A stretch of 64,000 nucleotides of DNA from an uncultured Faecalibacterium sp. (GCA_934501115.1 CAKSTO010000003.1:1-64000); one strand, 5' to 3'; numbered from the stretch's first letter, positions 49,963 to 58,917 are shown. The notes: generated from the sequence alone by a model not told the origin. Program-made: numbers and translations.

Positions 49963-51369
49963 TCAGCAGCCTTCTTTTTCTGCCAGCTTACGCCCCATGA
50001 GCACGCCCATGACCGAAGCCATCATCAGGCCGCGGGTCCAGCCGGAGGAGTCGCCCAGACAGTGCAGACCCCGGATGTTGGTGTCGAGGTTTGCGTCCAT
50101 CTTGACTTTGTTGGAGTAGAACTTCAGCTCCGGGCTGTACAGCAGGGTCTCGTTGGCGGCAAAGCCGGGCACGACCATATCCAGCATCTTGATAAACTCG
50201 ATGATGTTGGTCATGGCACGGTAGGGCATGGCGGCGGTGATGTCGCCCGCCACGGCGTCCTTCAGGGTAGGCTTCACGTTGGACTGTGCCAGCTCCTTCT
50301 GCCATGTGCGCTTGCCGTCCAGAATGTCGCCGTAGCGCTGCACCATGATATGGCCTGCGCCCAGCATGTTGGTCAGCTCGCCCACCTTCTGGGCGTAGGC
50401 AATGGGCTGGTTGAAAGGCTCGGTGAAGTTGTGGGAGACCAGAATGGCAAGGTTGGTGTTCTCGCTCTTTTTCTCCTTGAAGCTGTGGCCGTTGACCACA
50501 GCAAGGTCGTTGTCATAGTTTTCCTGCGCCACAAAGCCGCCGGGGTTCTGGCAGAAGGTGCGCACCTTGTTCTTCCAGGGCTTGGGGTAGCCGATGAGCT
50601 TGGACTCATACAGCACCTTGTTCACCTTTTCCATGACTTCGTTGCGGCACTCCACGCGCACGCCGATGTCGACGGTGCCGGGCTTATGGGCGATGTGGTG
50701 CTCCGCGCAGATCTTTTCCAGCCAGTCTGCGCCGCGGCGGCCGGTGCCGATGACCACTTCGTCTGCATACACGCTGCGCAGCTGGTCGCCGTCCTTCAGC
50801 AGCACGCCCTTGCACTCCTCGTTCTCAAGGATGATGTTCTCACACTCGGTATTGAACAGCATCTCCACGCCGCTGCCGGCCAGATGGTTCTGGATGGCCA
50901 GATACAGCTCCTGCGCTTTCTCGGTGCCCAGATGCCGGATGGGGCAGTCCACCAGCTTCAGGCCGGCATGGATGGCGTTCTTGCGGATCTCCTTGATGTC
51001 CTCGCCGGTGTAGATGCCCTCCACGTGGGGGTCGGCACCGAACTCCAGATAGATCTTGTCGGTGTAGTCGATGAGCTCCTGTGCAAACTCCTCCCCGATC
51101 AGGCTGGGCAGGTCGCCGCCCACCTCATAGGACAGGCTCAGCTTGCCGTCGGAGAAGGCACCCGCGCCGGAAAAACCGGTGGTGATGGCGCAGGTGGGGC
51201 GGCAGTTGACGCAGTGGCCGAGCTCGGCCTTGGGGCAGTGACGTTTTTCCACCGGCTTGCCTTTTTCCACCAGCAGGATCTTCTTTTTGCTGCCGCGGCG
51301 CAGCAACTCCACGGCGGTAAAAATACCGGCCGGGCCGGCACCGACGATGATCAGGTCGTATTTTTCCAT
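49963..51369 (-). CDS. NAD(P)/FAD-dependent dehydrogenase (COG2509-type)
   Basis: A 468-residue flavoprotein. The FAD-binding motif is YDLIIVGAGPAGIFTAVELL at the start, followed by a cysteine-rich segment CPKAELGHCVNCRPTCAITTG (about 45-65) typical of this family, then FSGAGAFSDGKLSL. The C-terminal FAD contact is GLHCLGDSSGWTRGLMMASVMG. The family is widespread in Firmicutes and uncharacterised; the cysteines could hold a redox centre. It is a single gene; no partner suggests a substrate. Its end abuts a family B element. Confidence 0.88.
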   Translation of the reverse strand: MEKYDLIIVGAGPAGIFTAVELLRRGSKKKILLVEKGKPVEKRHCPKAELGHCVNCRPTCAITTGFSGAGAFSDGKLSLSYEVGGDLPSLIGEEFAQELIDYTDKIYLEFGADPHVEGIYTGEDIKEIRKNAIHAGLKLVDCPIRHLGTEKAQELYLAIQNHLAGSGVEMLFNTECENIILENEECKGVLLKDGDQLRSVYADEVVIGTGRRGADWLEKICAEHHIAHKPGTVDIGVRVECRNEVMEKVNKVLYESKLIGYPKPWKNKVRTFCQNPGGFVAQENYDNDLAVVNGHSFKEKKSENTNLAILVSHNFTEPFNQPIAYAQKVGELTNMLGAGHIMVQRYGDILDGKRTWQKELAQSNVKPTLKDAVAGDITAAMPYRAMTNIIEFIKMLDMVVPGFAANETLLYSPELKFYSNKVKMDANLDTNIRGLHCLGDSSGWTRGLMMASVMGVLMGRKLAEKEGC

Positions 51370-51429
51370 TTTCTCTTTTTCCTTTATATGATTTTATTTG
51401 ATTAAGCCTGTATTATAGAGGCTGACGGC

Positions 51430-51575
51430 CTCGCCCTCTCCGTCTGCTCCCGTTGGTCGCATCCACCTCTCCCAAAGTGAGAGGCTTTGGCAGTACGGGA
51501 AAGTTTCCGGTTTTGCCAAGGGCTCCCACTTTGGGGGAGCTGGCAAACCCGTAAGGGTTTGACTGAGAGGGTGAG
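51430..51575. repeat. Palindromic intergenic repeat, family A (copy 4)
   Basis: Ends CTCGCCCTCTC and GACTGAGAGGGTGAG. The inner part has CTCTCCCAAAGTGAGAGG, GGCAGTACGGGAAAGTTTCCGGTTTTGCC and CTCCCACTTTGGGGGAG. It fills the gap to the next minus-strand gene. Confidence 0.82.
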
Positions 51576-51579
51576 CCAG

Positions 51580-52287
51580 TTAATCTTCCTCGTTCTCCTG
51601 CTCCACAGTGGCGCTCTCGTCCACCTCGTCCAGCTCTACGGCACTGGCCTCCGCGTCGGTGCGGGTCACATCCGGGGCGACCACGCCGTCGCCGTTCAGG
51701 TCTTCACCGGTCAGGGACTCCAGCATGGACTGGGTCTCCGGATGCAGCTTGGAAAAGCGGCGCACAGCCAGCACGGTGTACAGGGCGCTGAGCAGGTTGA
51801 TGGAACCTTCCACGATGAGGATGATGCCGATGGCCATCACCAGCGTTTCCATGGTGCCGAAGGGATTCAGGATCATGACAACACCCAGCACTACGCTGAG
51901 CACCGGCAGCAGCAGAAAACCTTTCCAGCTGTCGTAGCCGCAGCGGCGCAGGTCGAGGGCGTTCTGCACCCGGCTGATGCTGTCGAAGACCACGAACAGG
52001 CCGAACACGATGGGCAGGATGCTCACCACGATGTCGCTGCGCAGGATCAGAAAAACGCCCAGTGCAAGACAGATGATGCCGGAGATCAGGGTCAGCTGAC
52101 TTTGGAACACGCCGCGCTCCACCACGAAATAGCGGATCAGCTGCACGGCGGCGCAGGCCAGCACCACGGCGCCCAACGCGTAGCACACGATGTTCAGAGC
52201 GGTGGTGGGCTTCATCAGCAGAAAGACCCCCAGACCCAGATACAGCGCACTCATAAGAACCAGATTCCACTTCAGCTTTTTTACCAT
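51580..52287 (-). CDS. HdeD/DUF308-family membrane protein
   Basis: A 235-residue protein with about six membrane helices in residues 1-180, in the paired-helix pattern of the HdeD/DUF308 family (for example LGLGVFLLMKPTTALNIVCYALG, ISGIICLALGVFLILRSD and SVVLGVVMILNPFG). The C-terminal 55 residues are hydrophilic and acidic and contain DLNGDGVVAPDV, which looks like a calcium-binding loop, followed by a Glu/Asp-rich end. HdeD in E. coli aids acid resistance; that role is not assumed here. I chose the ATG at 52287; a GTG at 52296 is too close to AAAGGA. Confidence 0.82.
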   Translation of the reverse strand: MVKKLKWNLVLMSALYLGLGVFLLMKPTTALNIVCYALGAVVLACAAVQLIRYFVVERGVFQSQLTLISGIICLALGVFLILRSDIVVSILPIVFGLFVVFDSISRVQNALDLRRCGYDSWKGFLLLPVLSVVLGVVMILNPFGTMETLVMAIGIILIVEGSINLLSALYTVLAVRRFSKLHPETQSMLESLTGEDLNGDGVVAPDVTRTDAEASAVELDEVDESATVEQENEED

Positions 52288-52333
52288 AGAGATCACGTTC
52301 CTTTCGTTTGCAAGGCGTTTGCCCGCACCCGGG

Positions 52334-53719
52334 TCAGTGGTACAGGGGTGCGATGGTCGTTTTGTTGATACGGGCGTAGAAGGCCAGACTCATCAGGATG
52401 CTGACAACCTCGGCGATGAGAAAAGCCCACCAGACATGGTTGACATTGCCGGTCTGCGCCAGCAGCCATGCGGCCGGCAGCAGCACGAACAGCTGACGGC
52501 AGACCGATACGGTAAGGCTGAAGATGCCGTTGCCCAGTGCCTGAAACACCGAGCTGAGCACGATGCTGACACCCGCCAGCAGAAAATGCAGGCAGATGAT
52601 GCGCATGGCCGGGATGCCGATGGTCAGCATGGCATCGCTGGCCGCAAAGATGCCCAGCACCTGCCGGGGCGCGAACTGGAAGATGCAGAAACCCGCCAGC
52701 ATGATGCATTCGGCGTAGCACACCGACAGCTTGATGGTCTTTTTCACACGGTCCGGGCTGCGGGCACCGTAGTTGTAGCTGATGATGGGCACCATGCCGT
52801 TGTTCAGGCCGAAAATGGGCATGAATACGAAGCTCTGCAGCTTGAAGTAAACGCCGAACACCGCCACAGCCGTGGCCGAGAAAGCCATCAGGATCAGGTT
52901 CATGCCGAAGGTCATCAGGCTGCCCACGCACTGCATGGCGATGCTGGGCAGACCCACCGTGTAGATGCGGCCAATGGCCTTTGCGCTGGGGCGGAAGCCC
53001 TTGAAGCTGATCTGGATGTCCGGGTTTTTGTTCAGATTGAAAAACAGGGTCATGCCTGCGCCGCAGAACTGGCCGATGACCGTTGCCGCGGCGGCACCGG
53101 TGGTGCCGGACAGCGCCTCGCCGCAATAACCGAAGATGAAGATGGGATCCAGAATGATGTTTACCACGGCACCCACCAGCTGGCTGATCATGCTCAGCTG
53201 GGTGCGGCCGGTCGCGGCCAGCAGCTTTTCGCCCATGGTCTGGGTGAACAGGCCGAGGCTGAAGATGCAGCACACCGACAGATACCGGATGCCCTGCTGC
53301 GCGATCTCTGCGTTACTGGTTTGTGCATAGAAATAGGGCTTCATGCAGGTCAGGCCGACAACGAGAAAGACTGCGAAGCTGCACAGTGAAAGAAAAATGC
53401 CGTTCTCTGCCGTAACGTTAGCGCGGCGCTGGTTCTTTTCGCCCAGACTCTTGGACAGCAGGGCGTTGACGCCCACGCCGGTGCCTACGCCCACGGCGAT
53501 CATCACGTTCTGCAGCGAGAACGCCAGCGAGACGGCGGTGAGGGCGCTTTCGCTCACATGAGAGACGAACACCGAGTCCACCACATTGTAAAGCGCCTGC
53601 ACCAGCATGGAGATCATCATGGGTACGCTCAGCTTGACCAGAAGAGGGTTGATCTCCATGGTGCCCATGATGTTTTCCCGCGCGGCGGCGGGAGAGGTTT
53701 GGGGTTGCTTTGTTTCCAC
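52334..53719 (-). CDS. MATE family efflux transporter
   Basis: A 461-residue multidrug/toxin-extrusion type transporter with about 12 helices. Typical stretches are LLVKLSVPMMISMLVQALYNVVDSVFV, GVGTGVGVNALLSKSLGE and, in the second half, GLPSIAMQCVGSLMTFGMNLIL with FGLNNGMVPIISYNYGAR. I chose the GTG at 53719, which has AAGGAG 5 nt upstream; the in-frame ATG 49-50 nt further in (before GTMEINPLL) is the alternative. The substrate is unknown. It is only distantly similar to the MATE protein at 26610. Confidence 0.9.
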   Translation of the reverse strand: METKQPQTSPAAARENIMGTMEINPLLVKLSVPMMISMLVQALYNVVDSVFVSHVSESALTAVSLAFSLQNVMIAVGVGTGVGVNALLSKSLGEKNQRRANVTAENGIFLSLCSFAVFLVVGLTCMKPYFYAQTSNAEIAQQGIRYLSVCCIFSLGLFTQTMGEKLLAATGRTQLSMISQLVGAVVNIILDPIFIFGYCGEALSGTTGAAAATVIGQFCGAGMTLFFNLNKNPDIQISFKGFRPSAKAIGRIYTVGLPSIAMQCVGSLMTFGMNLILMAFSATAVAVFGVYFKLQSFVFMPIFGLNNGMVPIISYNYGARSPDRVKKTIKLSVCYAECIMLAGFCIFQFAPRQVLGIFAASDAMLTIGIPAMRIICLHFLLAGVSIVLSSVFQALGNGIFSLTVSVCRQLFVLLPAAWLLAQTGNVNHVWWAFLIAEVVSILMSLAFYARINKTTIAPLYH

Positions 53720-53820
53720 GTTTGCTCCTTTTTTGACATTGGGATGGTTTTTGCCAGAGATATATTGCCGCACTTGTGCAGCTGGCAAGGCTTCTGAAAA
53801 CCGGAAACGGCATCAGCGCC

Positions 53821-53990
53821 CGGGTTGCGGCTCCCAGCGTCCACTTCGTGACCGCCCATGCGGCACTCGTGTCCTGCTGGCCGCTGCCCCAACGGCTCCT
53901 CCCTGCATTCCCTCTTTTGTCGCTATGCGACATCTTCCCCCGGCCGGGGGAAGTCTTTGGCCGCAGGCCGCGGTCGTCGCCGTTGCCCGA
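53821..53990. repeat. Dispersed repeat, family C (copy 2) with an embedded family A block
   Basis: Similar to 28069-28195 in the GTTGCGGCTCCCAGC, TGCTGGCCGC and CTCCCTGC blocks. Between them lies the GTCGCTATGCGAC plus CTTCCCCCGGCCGGGGGAAG block also present in the family A copy at 33482. No gene lies in 53720-54059. Confidence 0.65.
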
Positions 53991-53992
53991 AA

Positions 53993-54024
53993 CGTGGGCA
54001 GGGCGCTTGCACACCCTGCCCACG
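53993..54024 (-). terminator. Probable terminator of the cytidylate-kinase-like operon
   Basis: CGTGGGCAGGG/CCCTGCCCACG, an 11-bp perfect stem. On the minus strand it is followed only by TTT, so efficiency is uncertain. Confidence 0.65.
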
Positions 54025-54059
54025 CTGCAGCGTTGTTTTATTTTGAAGCGCCCGGGCGG

Positions 54060-54665
54060 TCAGCCGAGGCTCTTCTCCTTGGCGGCGGCTGCGTCGAGGA
54101 TCATCTTCACGCAGGTCTCGCGGCCAAGGGCGGCATTGATGGCCAGATCATAGTTGTGGGCATCGCCCCAGCGGTTCTGGGTATAGTAATTGTAGTAGGC
54201 CGAACGGTTGCGGTCGGTCTTTTCCAACTCGTCTTTGATGCCTTTTGCGTCCTTAGCCTTGACCAGAGGGTTGGTCTTGGCGTATTCCAGCCGCCAGTCC
54301 TTGGGTGCGTAGACGAACACACGCAGCACATCCTTGCGCTCGCGCAGCACGTAGTCGCCGCAGCGGCCCAGGATCACGCAGGGGCCTTCCTCGGCGAGCT
54401 GCTTGATGATGCGGCTCTGCAGAATGAACACCTGATCGCCCAGCGGCAGCTCGTTGCCCATGGTGTACAGGCTGTACAGCAGGCTGTGGGTATGCCGCTT
54501 CTCGCTGGCAGCAACGGCTTCTTCCGAAAGGCCGGAGTGCTTTGCTGCCAGGGTGATCAGCTCTTTGTCGTATAGCTTGATGCCCAGTGCATTTGCTACG
54601 TCTTCAGCGATGTAGCGGCCGCCAGTGCAGTATTCACGTCCCAAAGTGATGATCGTCTTTGCCAT
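54060..54665 (-). CDS. Cytidylate kinase-like family protein
   Basis: A 201-residue protein of the cytidylate-kinase-2 family (Cytidylate_kin2). The N-terminal TLGREYCTGGRYIAEDVANALG is the modified P-loop typical of this family; GPCVILGRCGDYVLRE (about 93) and RNRSAYYNYYTQNRWGD (about 152) are also characteristic. Members are widespread in Firmicutes but their substrate is not established, so true CMP kinase activity should not be assumed. It is the last gene of a minus-strand run DUF624 - degenerate C39-like protein - this gene (gaps of 24 and 44 nt). Confidence 0.87.
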   Translation of the reverse strand: MAKTIITLGREYCTGGRYIAEDVANALGIKLYDKELITLAAKHSGLSEEAVAASEKRHTHSLLYSLYTMGNELPLGDQVFILQSRIIKQLAEEGPCVILGRCGDYVLRERKDVLRVFVYAPKDWRLEYAKTNPLVKAKDAKGIKDELEKTDRNRSAYYNYYTQNRWGDAHNYDLAINAALGRETCVKMILDAAAAKEKSLG

Positions 54666-54709
54666 AATGTGTTCCTCCTATGTCTTGATCTATTTGGCAC
54701 AGCCGGCTG

Positions 54710-56071
54710 TTACCCCGGCTGTTCCGATGCTTGAGAGACAGGCTGCGCCGGTGCGGTGCGGGGCTTTGGCAGCCGCACCTCTGCCACCCGCATGGTGCCG
54801 GTCTGATCCACCGCGTACACGCTGCAGCGGCCGCCCTCGGCCATCTGCGCTTCCGGAAAACGGATGCCGCCGTCCAGGGTGCGCTCCATGCGGTGGAAGG
54901 TGCGGTGTGCGGTGGTGGCATGCGCCACGCCGTCGTGCAGCGCGTAGGCCGTCCAGCCGGAAAAATCCTCCGGCAGAGCGTCCCGCGCACCGTGCCGCTC
55001 GAAATAGTAGACTCCCTCTTTTTCGCCGGGGATCAGCTCACAGCGCAGCCGGCGCGGGCGGTTGGCAGAGACATCCCGGGGCTTGTGGCGCAAAGCGATG
55101 GCACGCCCGGTAAAGTAGCGCATAAAATCCACCAGCGCCATGGTGCGGTTCACTGCGCCGTCGGAATCGGCGGTGGGGTCGTTCAAAAGCACATAATCCG
55201 CCATCACGGCATCGTCATGGCCGAAGCCCCGCAGCCCCATCCAGACCCGCACCGGGTCACGCTGGCCGCGGATGCGCCGCTCCACTTGTACCGCCACACA
55301 GCAGTCGTCGTGGATCTGCGCCCGCAGGTCGGCAAGATCCATCCATGCCTGCCAGCAGGGGTAGCCGCAGCAGCCTGCGGCGGCCGCGGCAAAGGCGGCG
55401 TTGCCGGTGCTGCTGTTGGCCATATCCTCCATGACATAGGCTGCTTCCTCAGGCAGGATGTCCTCGCCGGTGCAGTTCATCAGCGCAGCCATCACCAGCG
55501 GCAGATCCATGGCGCGGCCAAAGCTGGGGTCGTGGGCGGAAAGGCAGTATTCCGGCAGATAGAGCCGACGGTTCAGCGGGTGGCCGTTGCGCTTTTCCCA
55601 GGTCAGGGGGCGCACGGCGGCGGCCAGAAGCCGCACGGCGGGGGAGACTTTGTCGTCGTTGGTGGAAAGGTTCACCTGCAGCTGCACGCCGGTGCCGCCG
55701 CCGGGGGTGGCCACCGTGACGGTATCTCCCATCAGAAAGACCATGCCGTCCTCGCTTTGGGAGCTGCAGCTGCACCGTGGGTAGCCCGGAGCCCATTTGC
55801 CAAAGCTCAGCCAGCCTGTCCAGCTGCCGCCGGCATAGACCCTGCAGCGCACCTCCACCATGGTGTTGTGGGGGGCAAAGGCGTTCCAGCTGACATTCAG
55901 GTTGCAGAAAGCCGGCATGGCAAACTCGGGGGTGGTGTAGCTGCCGTACAGCAGGCTGCGCCCGGCCACGCTGTCCAGCACGAGGGCGCCGTTTTCCAGC
56001 GCGACATTGTCCAGCTGCCCGCGGGAGAAGGTCTCGGTGCCCTGCAGGACAAGATTATTTCGTTGCTCCAT
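54710..56071 (-). CDS. Unknown protein with a degenerate C39-peptidase-like domain
   Basis: A 453-residue protein without signal peptide or membrane helix. Residues 1-about 165 are beta-rich (SLLYGSYTTPEFAMPAFCNLNVSWNAF, EVRCRVYAGGSWTGWLSFGKW), like the accessory domain seen before C39-type domains in Gram-positive proteins. Residues about 170-330 follow the C39-like pattern (LPEYCLSAHDPSFGRAMDLP, GNAAFAAAAAGCCGYPCWQA, DLADLRAQIHDDCCVAVQV, LLNDPTADSD), but the catalytic Cys of WCSPTS and the His of GHxxVV are not evident. It may therefore be a binding protein. The similarity is from memory of family patterns and is tentative. Confidence 0.5.
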   Translation of the reverse strand: MEQRNNLVLQGTETFSRGQLDNVALENGALVLDSVAGRSLLYGSYTTPEFAMPAFCNLNVSWNAFAPHNTMVEVRCRVYAGGSWTGWLSFGKWAPGYPRCSCSSQSEDGMVFLMGDTVTVATPGGGTGVQLQVNLSTNDDKVSPAVRLLAAAVRPLTWEKRNGHPLNRRLYLPEYCLSAHDPSFGRAMDLPLVMAALMNCTGEDILPEEAAYVMEDMANSSTGNAAFAAAAAGCCGYPCWQAWMDLADLRAQIHDDCCVAVQVERRIRGQRDPVRVWMGLRGFGHDDAVMADYVLLNDPTADSDGAVNRTMALVDFMRYFTGRAIALRHKPRDVSANRPRRLRCELIPGEKEGVYYFERHGARDALPEDFSGWTAYALHDGVAHATTAHRTFHRMERTLDGGIRFPEAQMAEGGRCSVYAVDQTGTMRVAEVRLPKPRTAPAQPVSQASEQPG

Positions 56072-56095
56072 GGGGGCGCATCTCCCTTCGGAAAG

Positions 56096-56938
56096 TTATT
56101 TTTCGGTGTCGTCTGCGTCAGGGGCGTAGTCCTTTTTGAGAGCCTCTTCCAATTCGGCATCCTTCATTTTGCGGATGCTCTCCTCGATGTGGAACACCCT
56201 CTCGATGTCGCCGTAGATGATCTGGCAGGATACCTCGGTGATGAACCAGAAGCCGAAGATGATCATCAGTAAAAGCCCCAGCGGCATGCACAGGATCACC
56301 ACGCCCCAGAACAGGATCTGCACGATGGCCGCCGCCAGCGCGTGGGGCAGGAAGGCGATCATGCAGTTGATGCTGTTCTTCAAGGTCTGGCGAAGGGGCT
56401 GCTCCAGCAGCACGATCTGCGGCCACAGATAGGCGAACAGCATCTGGAAGACGAGCAGGTTCAGCACCGTGGCCACCCACAGGGGCACGCCCACGTTGGT
56501 GCCGCGGCTGAGCATATTGAAGCAGAAATACACAAGGAAGATCTGCATCGTCACCACGACGCAGTAGAAGATACCCGGCACGATGCTGGCCCGGAAGTTG
56601 CGCTTGAAGGCTCTGCGGTAGGTCATCCACCAGTAGCCGGCCTCGTCGCGCAGGGCGCGCAGCACGGTGTCGTACATACCGGCGAGGGCAGGGCCGGCCA
56701 GAATGCCGCCTGCCGCAGCGCTGAGGAGCATGACCGGCAGGCTGTTTGCCAGAAAGCCGATGTACACCAGACAGATCACCGGCAGAAAGCCGATGCAGGT
56801 GAGCAGGTTGGCAAGGAACATGCCGTTCATGTCGCGGCCGACCAGCTCGAAAAAGCGGCCGATGCCGGTCTTGCGGGGCGCATCTTTTTCTACGCCCCTG
56901 CCCGCTTTGAAATCGTTTGCAGAGGGAAACAGACCCAT
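56096..56938 (-). CDS. DUF624 (YesL-like) membrane protein
   Basis: A 280-residue membrane protein with about five or six helices. The family start MGLFPSANDFKAGRGVEKDAP and FFELVGRDMNGMFLANLLTC is clear, so I chose the ATG at 56938, although an ATG at 57004 is in frame. The C-terminal 45 residues form a charged cytoplasmic tail. YesL-type proteins often accompany sugar ABC transporters or glycoside hydrolases, but none is nearby. It is first in a three-gene minus-strand run. The function is unknown. Confidence 0.82.
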   Translation of the reverse strand: MGLFPSANDFKAGRGVEKDAPRKTGIGRFFELVGRDMNGMFLANLLTCIGFLPVICLVYIGFLANSLPVMLLSAAAGGILAGPALAGMYDTVLRALRDEAGYWWMTYRRAFKRNFRASIVPGIFYCVVVTMQIFLVYFCFNMLSRGTNVGVPLWVATVLNLLVFQMLFAYLWPQIVLLEQPLRQTLKNSINCMIAFLPHALAAAIVQILFWGVVILCMPLGLLLMIIFGFWFITEVSCQIIYGDIERVFHIEESIRKMKDAELEEALKKDYAPDADDTEK

Positions 56939-57158
56939 AATGGTAACGTACCTTTCTCGTGATCCTTTGAGCCGGCGGAAGGCGTTTTTCTCAGAAAGTG
57001 CCATTGTGCTGACTTTACAACTATAAATATACCTGCATTTTGTCAATTTTGCAAGACCACAGATCCGCCGATTTGTAAAAAAAGTGTTATTTCTCCCCTT
57101 TTTATAAAAAGTGTGATACAATAACAATGGCATTTTTTGCCGGAGGGAGGAAACCGCA

Positions 57159-57884
57159 ATGAGCATTTTCCGCACGATTGCGATGTTTATTTACTTATTT
57201 GGTTATATGATCGTTCACTACGGCGTGCTGCGCCGGGCTGAACGTGCACTGGCAGCAGGCGATACCCGGCGGGTGGAGGAGCTCGTCAACAAGCATATCC
57301 CCCACTGGAGCCGGGGCATCCTGAAGGTGACCGGCGTATCCCTGAGCGTGGAGGGGCTGGAGAACATCCCCAAAGACACCCCCTGCGTGTTCGTGGGCAA
57401 CCACCGCAGCTACTACGACATCCCGCTGCTGCTGGCCGGCCTCGACAAGCCCCACGGCATCCTTGCGAAAGAGGAGCTGGAAAAGATCCCCCTGCTGAAC
57501 CGCTGGATGAAGCTGCTGGGCTGCGTGTTCGTCCAGCGTGACGACCTGCGGGCGTCTGTCCGCGCCCTGAACGACGCCACGGCCATCGTGGAGAGCGGCA
57601 GGAGCTTCGTCATCTTCCCGGAGGGCACCCGCTACAAGGGCGAAGAGGGCGGTGCCGGTGAGTTCAAGGCCGGGGCATTCCGCATTGCCGTCAAGACCGG
57701 TGCCCCGGTGGTTCCGGTGGCCATTACCGGTGCGCGGGCACTGTTTGAGAGCAATGGCAACCTGTGCCACAAGGGCAGCGTGCGCATCAAGGTGCTGCCG
57801 CCCATCCGGACGGTCGGCATGAGCAAGGCCGAGCAGAAACAGCTGCCCGACGCTGTGCGCCAGACCATTCTGGCACAGCTGTAA
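57159..57884 (+). CDS. plsC: 1-acyl-sn-glycerol-3-phosphate acyltransferase
   Basis: A 241-residue membrane-associated enzyme adding the second acyl chain to lysophosphatidate in phospholipid synthesis. The catalytic HX4D motif is NHRSYYD (His82, Asp87), and the substrate motif FPEGTR is at about 153-158. Residues 5-25 form an N-terminal membrane anchor. GGAGGGAGG precedes the ATG. A TATAAAA/TACAAT-containing region at about 57100-57122 is a likely promoter. A hypothetical membrane-anchored gene follows in the same direction. Confidence 0.94.
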   Translation: MSIFRTIAMFIYLFGYMIVHYGVLRRAERALAAGDTRRVEELVNKHIPHWSRGILKVTGVSLSVEGLENIPKDTPCVFVGNHRSYYDIPLLLAGLDKPHGILAKEELEKIPLLNRWMKLLGCVFVQRDDLRASVRALNDATAIVESGRSFVIFPEGTRYKGEEGGAGEFKAGAFRIAVKTGAPVVPVAITGARALFESNGNLCHKGSVRIKVLPPIRTVGMSKAEQKQLPDAVRQTILAQL

Positions 57885-57924
57885 GCGCCCGTGCCGCCGA
57901 ATCATCAAAATCAGGAGTTTTTCT

Positions 57925-58677
57925 ATGGCAAGCTACCGTTATGAACGTGATATCGACCCCAACGACCTCAAGCCCCGCAAAGAGCGTCAGTACACCCGCA
58001 AAGAGCGCTGGGCGAACTGGTGGGACTACAACCTCAAGTGGGTCATCCTCATCGGCATTGCGGCGGCGTTTTTCGGCTACAACTTCATCGGGCAGTATTT
58101 CTTTACCGTCCATGCCGACTACAATGTGGCGGTGGTGGCACCCGGCTACCTGCCCGAGGCCACCCAGACCGCTCTGCAGGATGCCCTTGCCGCCTACGGC
58201 AAAGACCGCAACGGCGACGGCAAGGTGGTGGTAAAGCTGAACCTCTACACCATGGACTTTGGCAATGAGGACTCGGACGCCTACCTTGACATGGCGGGCA
58301 CCACCAAGCTTTCCACCGACATTCAGGGTGCGCTGAGCTCCGTTTTTATCCTGTATGACCCGGCGGGCTTTCAGCAGACCACCGGCACGCTGCGGTATCT
58401 GGACGGCAGCCTGCCCCGGTCCGACGCAGACGATGACTGGTGGAACATGGTCTACCACTGGGGCGACTGCCCGGTGCTGGCGGGGCTTGACCTCGGCGAT
58501 TACGCCGCCGACGCGGTGCAGAGCGGCAGCGGCAGCAGTCAGGAGCTGATGCGCCGCTACTACATCGGGCTTCGCGGCGCGTGGAACAAGGACTCCGCCG
58601 ACCTGCTGGCAGGCGGCGAAGAACTGTGGGATGCCCTGACCGCCGGGGCGGTGTCCACCGTCACCGAGGAGGGCTGA
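57925..58677 (+). CDS. Membrane-anchored protein of unknown function
   Basis: A 250-residue protein. Residues 1-35 are highly charged and cytoplasmic (KPRKERQYTRKERWANWW). One membrane helix follows at about 38-58 (WVILIGIAAAFFGYNFIG), and the remaining 190 residues are predicted outside. The external part includes KDRNGDGKVVVKL (a calcium-loop-like sequence) and two Asp-rich stretches. No family was recognised. AGGAG lies upstream of the ATG. It is co-directional with plsC (40-nt gap) and followed after 1 nt by a 59-codon gene, so these probably form one operon. Confidence 0.7.
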   Translation: MASYRYERDIDPNDLKPRKERQYTRKERWANWWDYNLKWVILIGIAAAFFGYNFIGQYFFTVHADYNVAVVAPGYLPEATQTALQDALAAYGKDRNGDGKVVVKLNLYTMDFGNEDSDAYLDMAGTTKLSTDIQGALSSVFILYDPAGFQQTTGTLRYLDGSLPRSDADDDWWNMVYHWGDCPVLAGLDLGDYAADAVQSGSGSSQELMRRYYIGLRGAWNKDSADLLAGGEELWDALTAGAVSTVTEEG

Positions 58678-58678
58678 G

Positions 58679-58858
58679 ATGCGCTTCCGGGTAAAGAAGG
58701 GCGGGCCGGCAGAGCGGTTCCGCTTTGACCGCACGGAAAAGCCGCTGCCGAAGCGGGAAACGGAAAAAACGGCTTCCCTCGTGGAAAAGCTGGACAACCC
58801 CTACAGCCGGTATTACGGCAGCCCCCGCAGCCGCGAAGACCTGCGCAGGCACGATTGA
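58679..58858 (+). CDS. Small basic protein of unknown function (59 residues)
   Basis: The frame starts at the ATG 1 nt after the previous stop, with GAGGAGGG just upstream in the preceding gene, and ends at TGA 58856-58858. The product is 59 residues, rich in Arg and Lys (FRVKKGGPAERFRFD, SPRSREDLRRHD), with no hydrophobic segment. It lies directly before a terminator. Translation is likely because of the coupled start; the function is unknown. Confidence 0.6.
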   Translation: MRFRVKKGGPAERFRFDRTEKPLPKRETEKTASLVEKLDNPYSRYYGSPRSREDLRRHD

Positions 58859-58868
58859 ACCGGACAGC

Positions 58869-58907
58869 AAAACTCCCCCGCAGCGCTGTGCTGCAGGGGA
58901 GTTTTTT
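58869..58907. terminator. Bidirectional terminator
   Basis: AAAACTCCCCCGCAGC against GCTGCAGGGGAGTTTT followed by TT, between the plsC group and the convergent surface protein gene. Confidence 0.92.
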
Positions 58908-58917
58908 CACGTACGGG

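Noticed and set aside
54060..54665. Standard cytidylate kinase Cmk.
   Set aside because: The P-loop region and length match the cytidylate-kinase-like family rather than canonical Cmk, so CMP kinase activity is not assumed.
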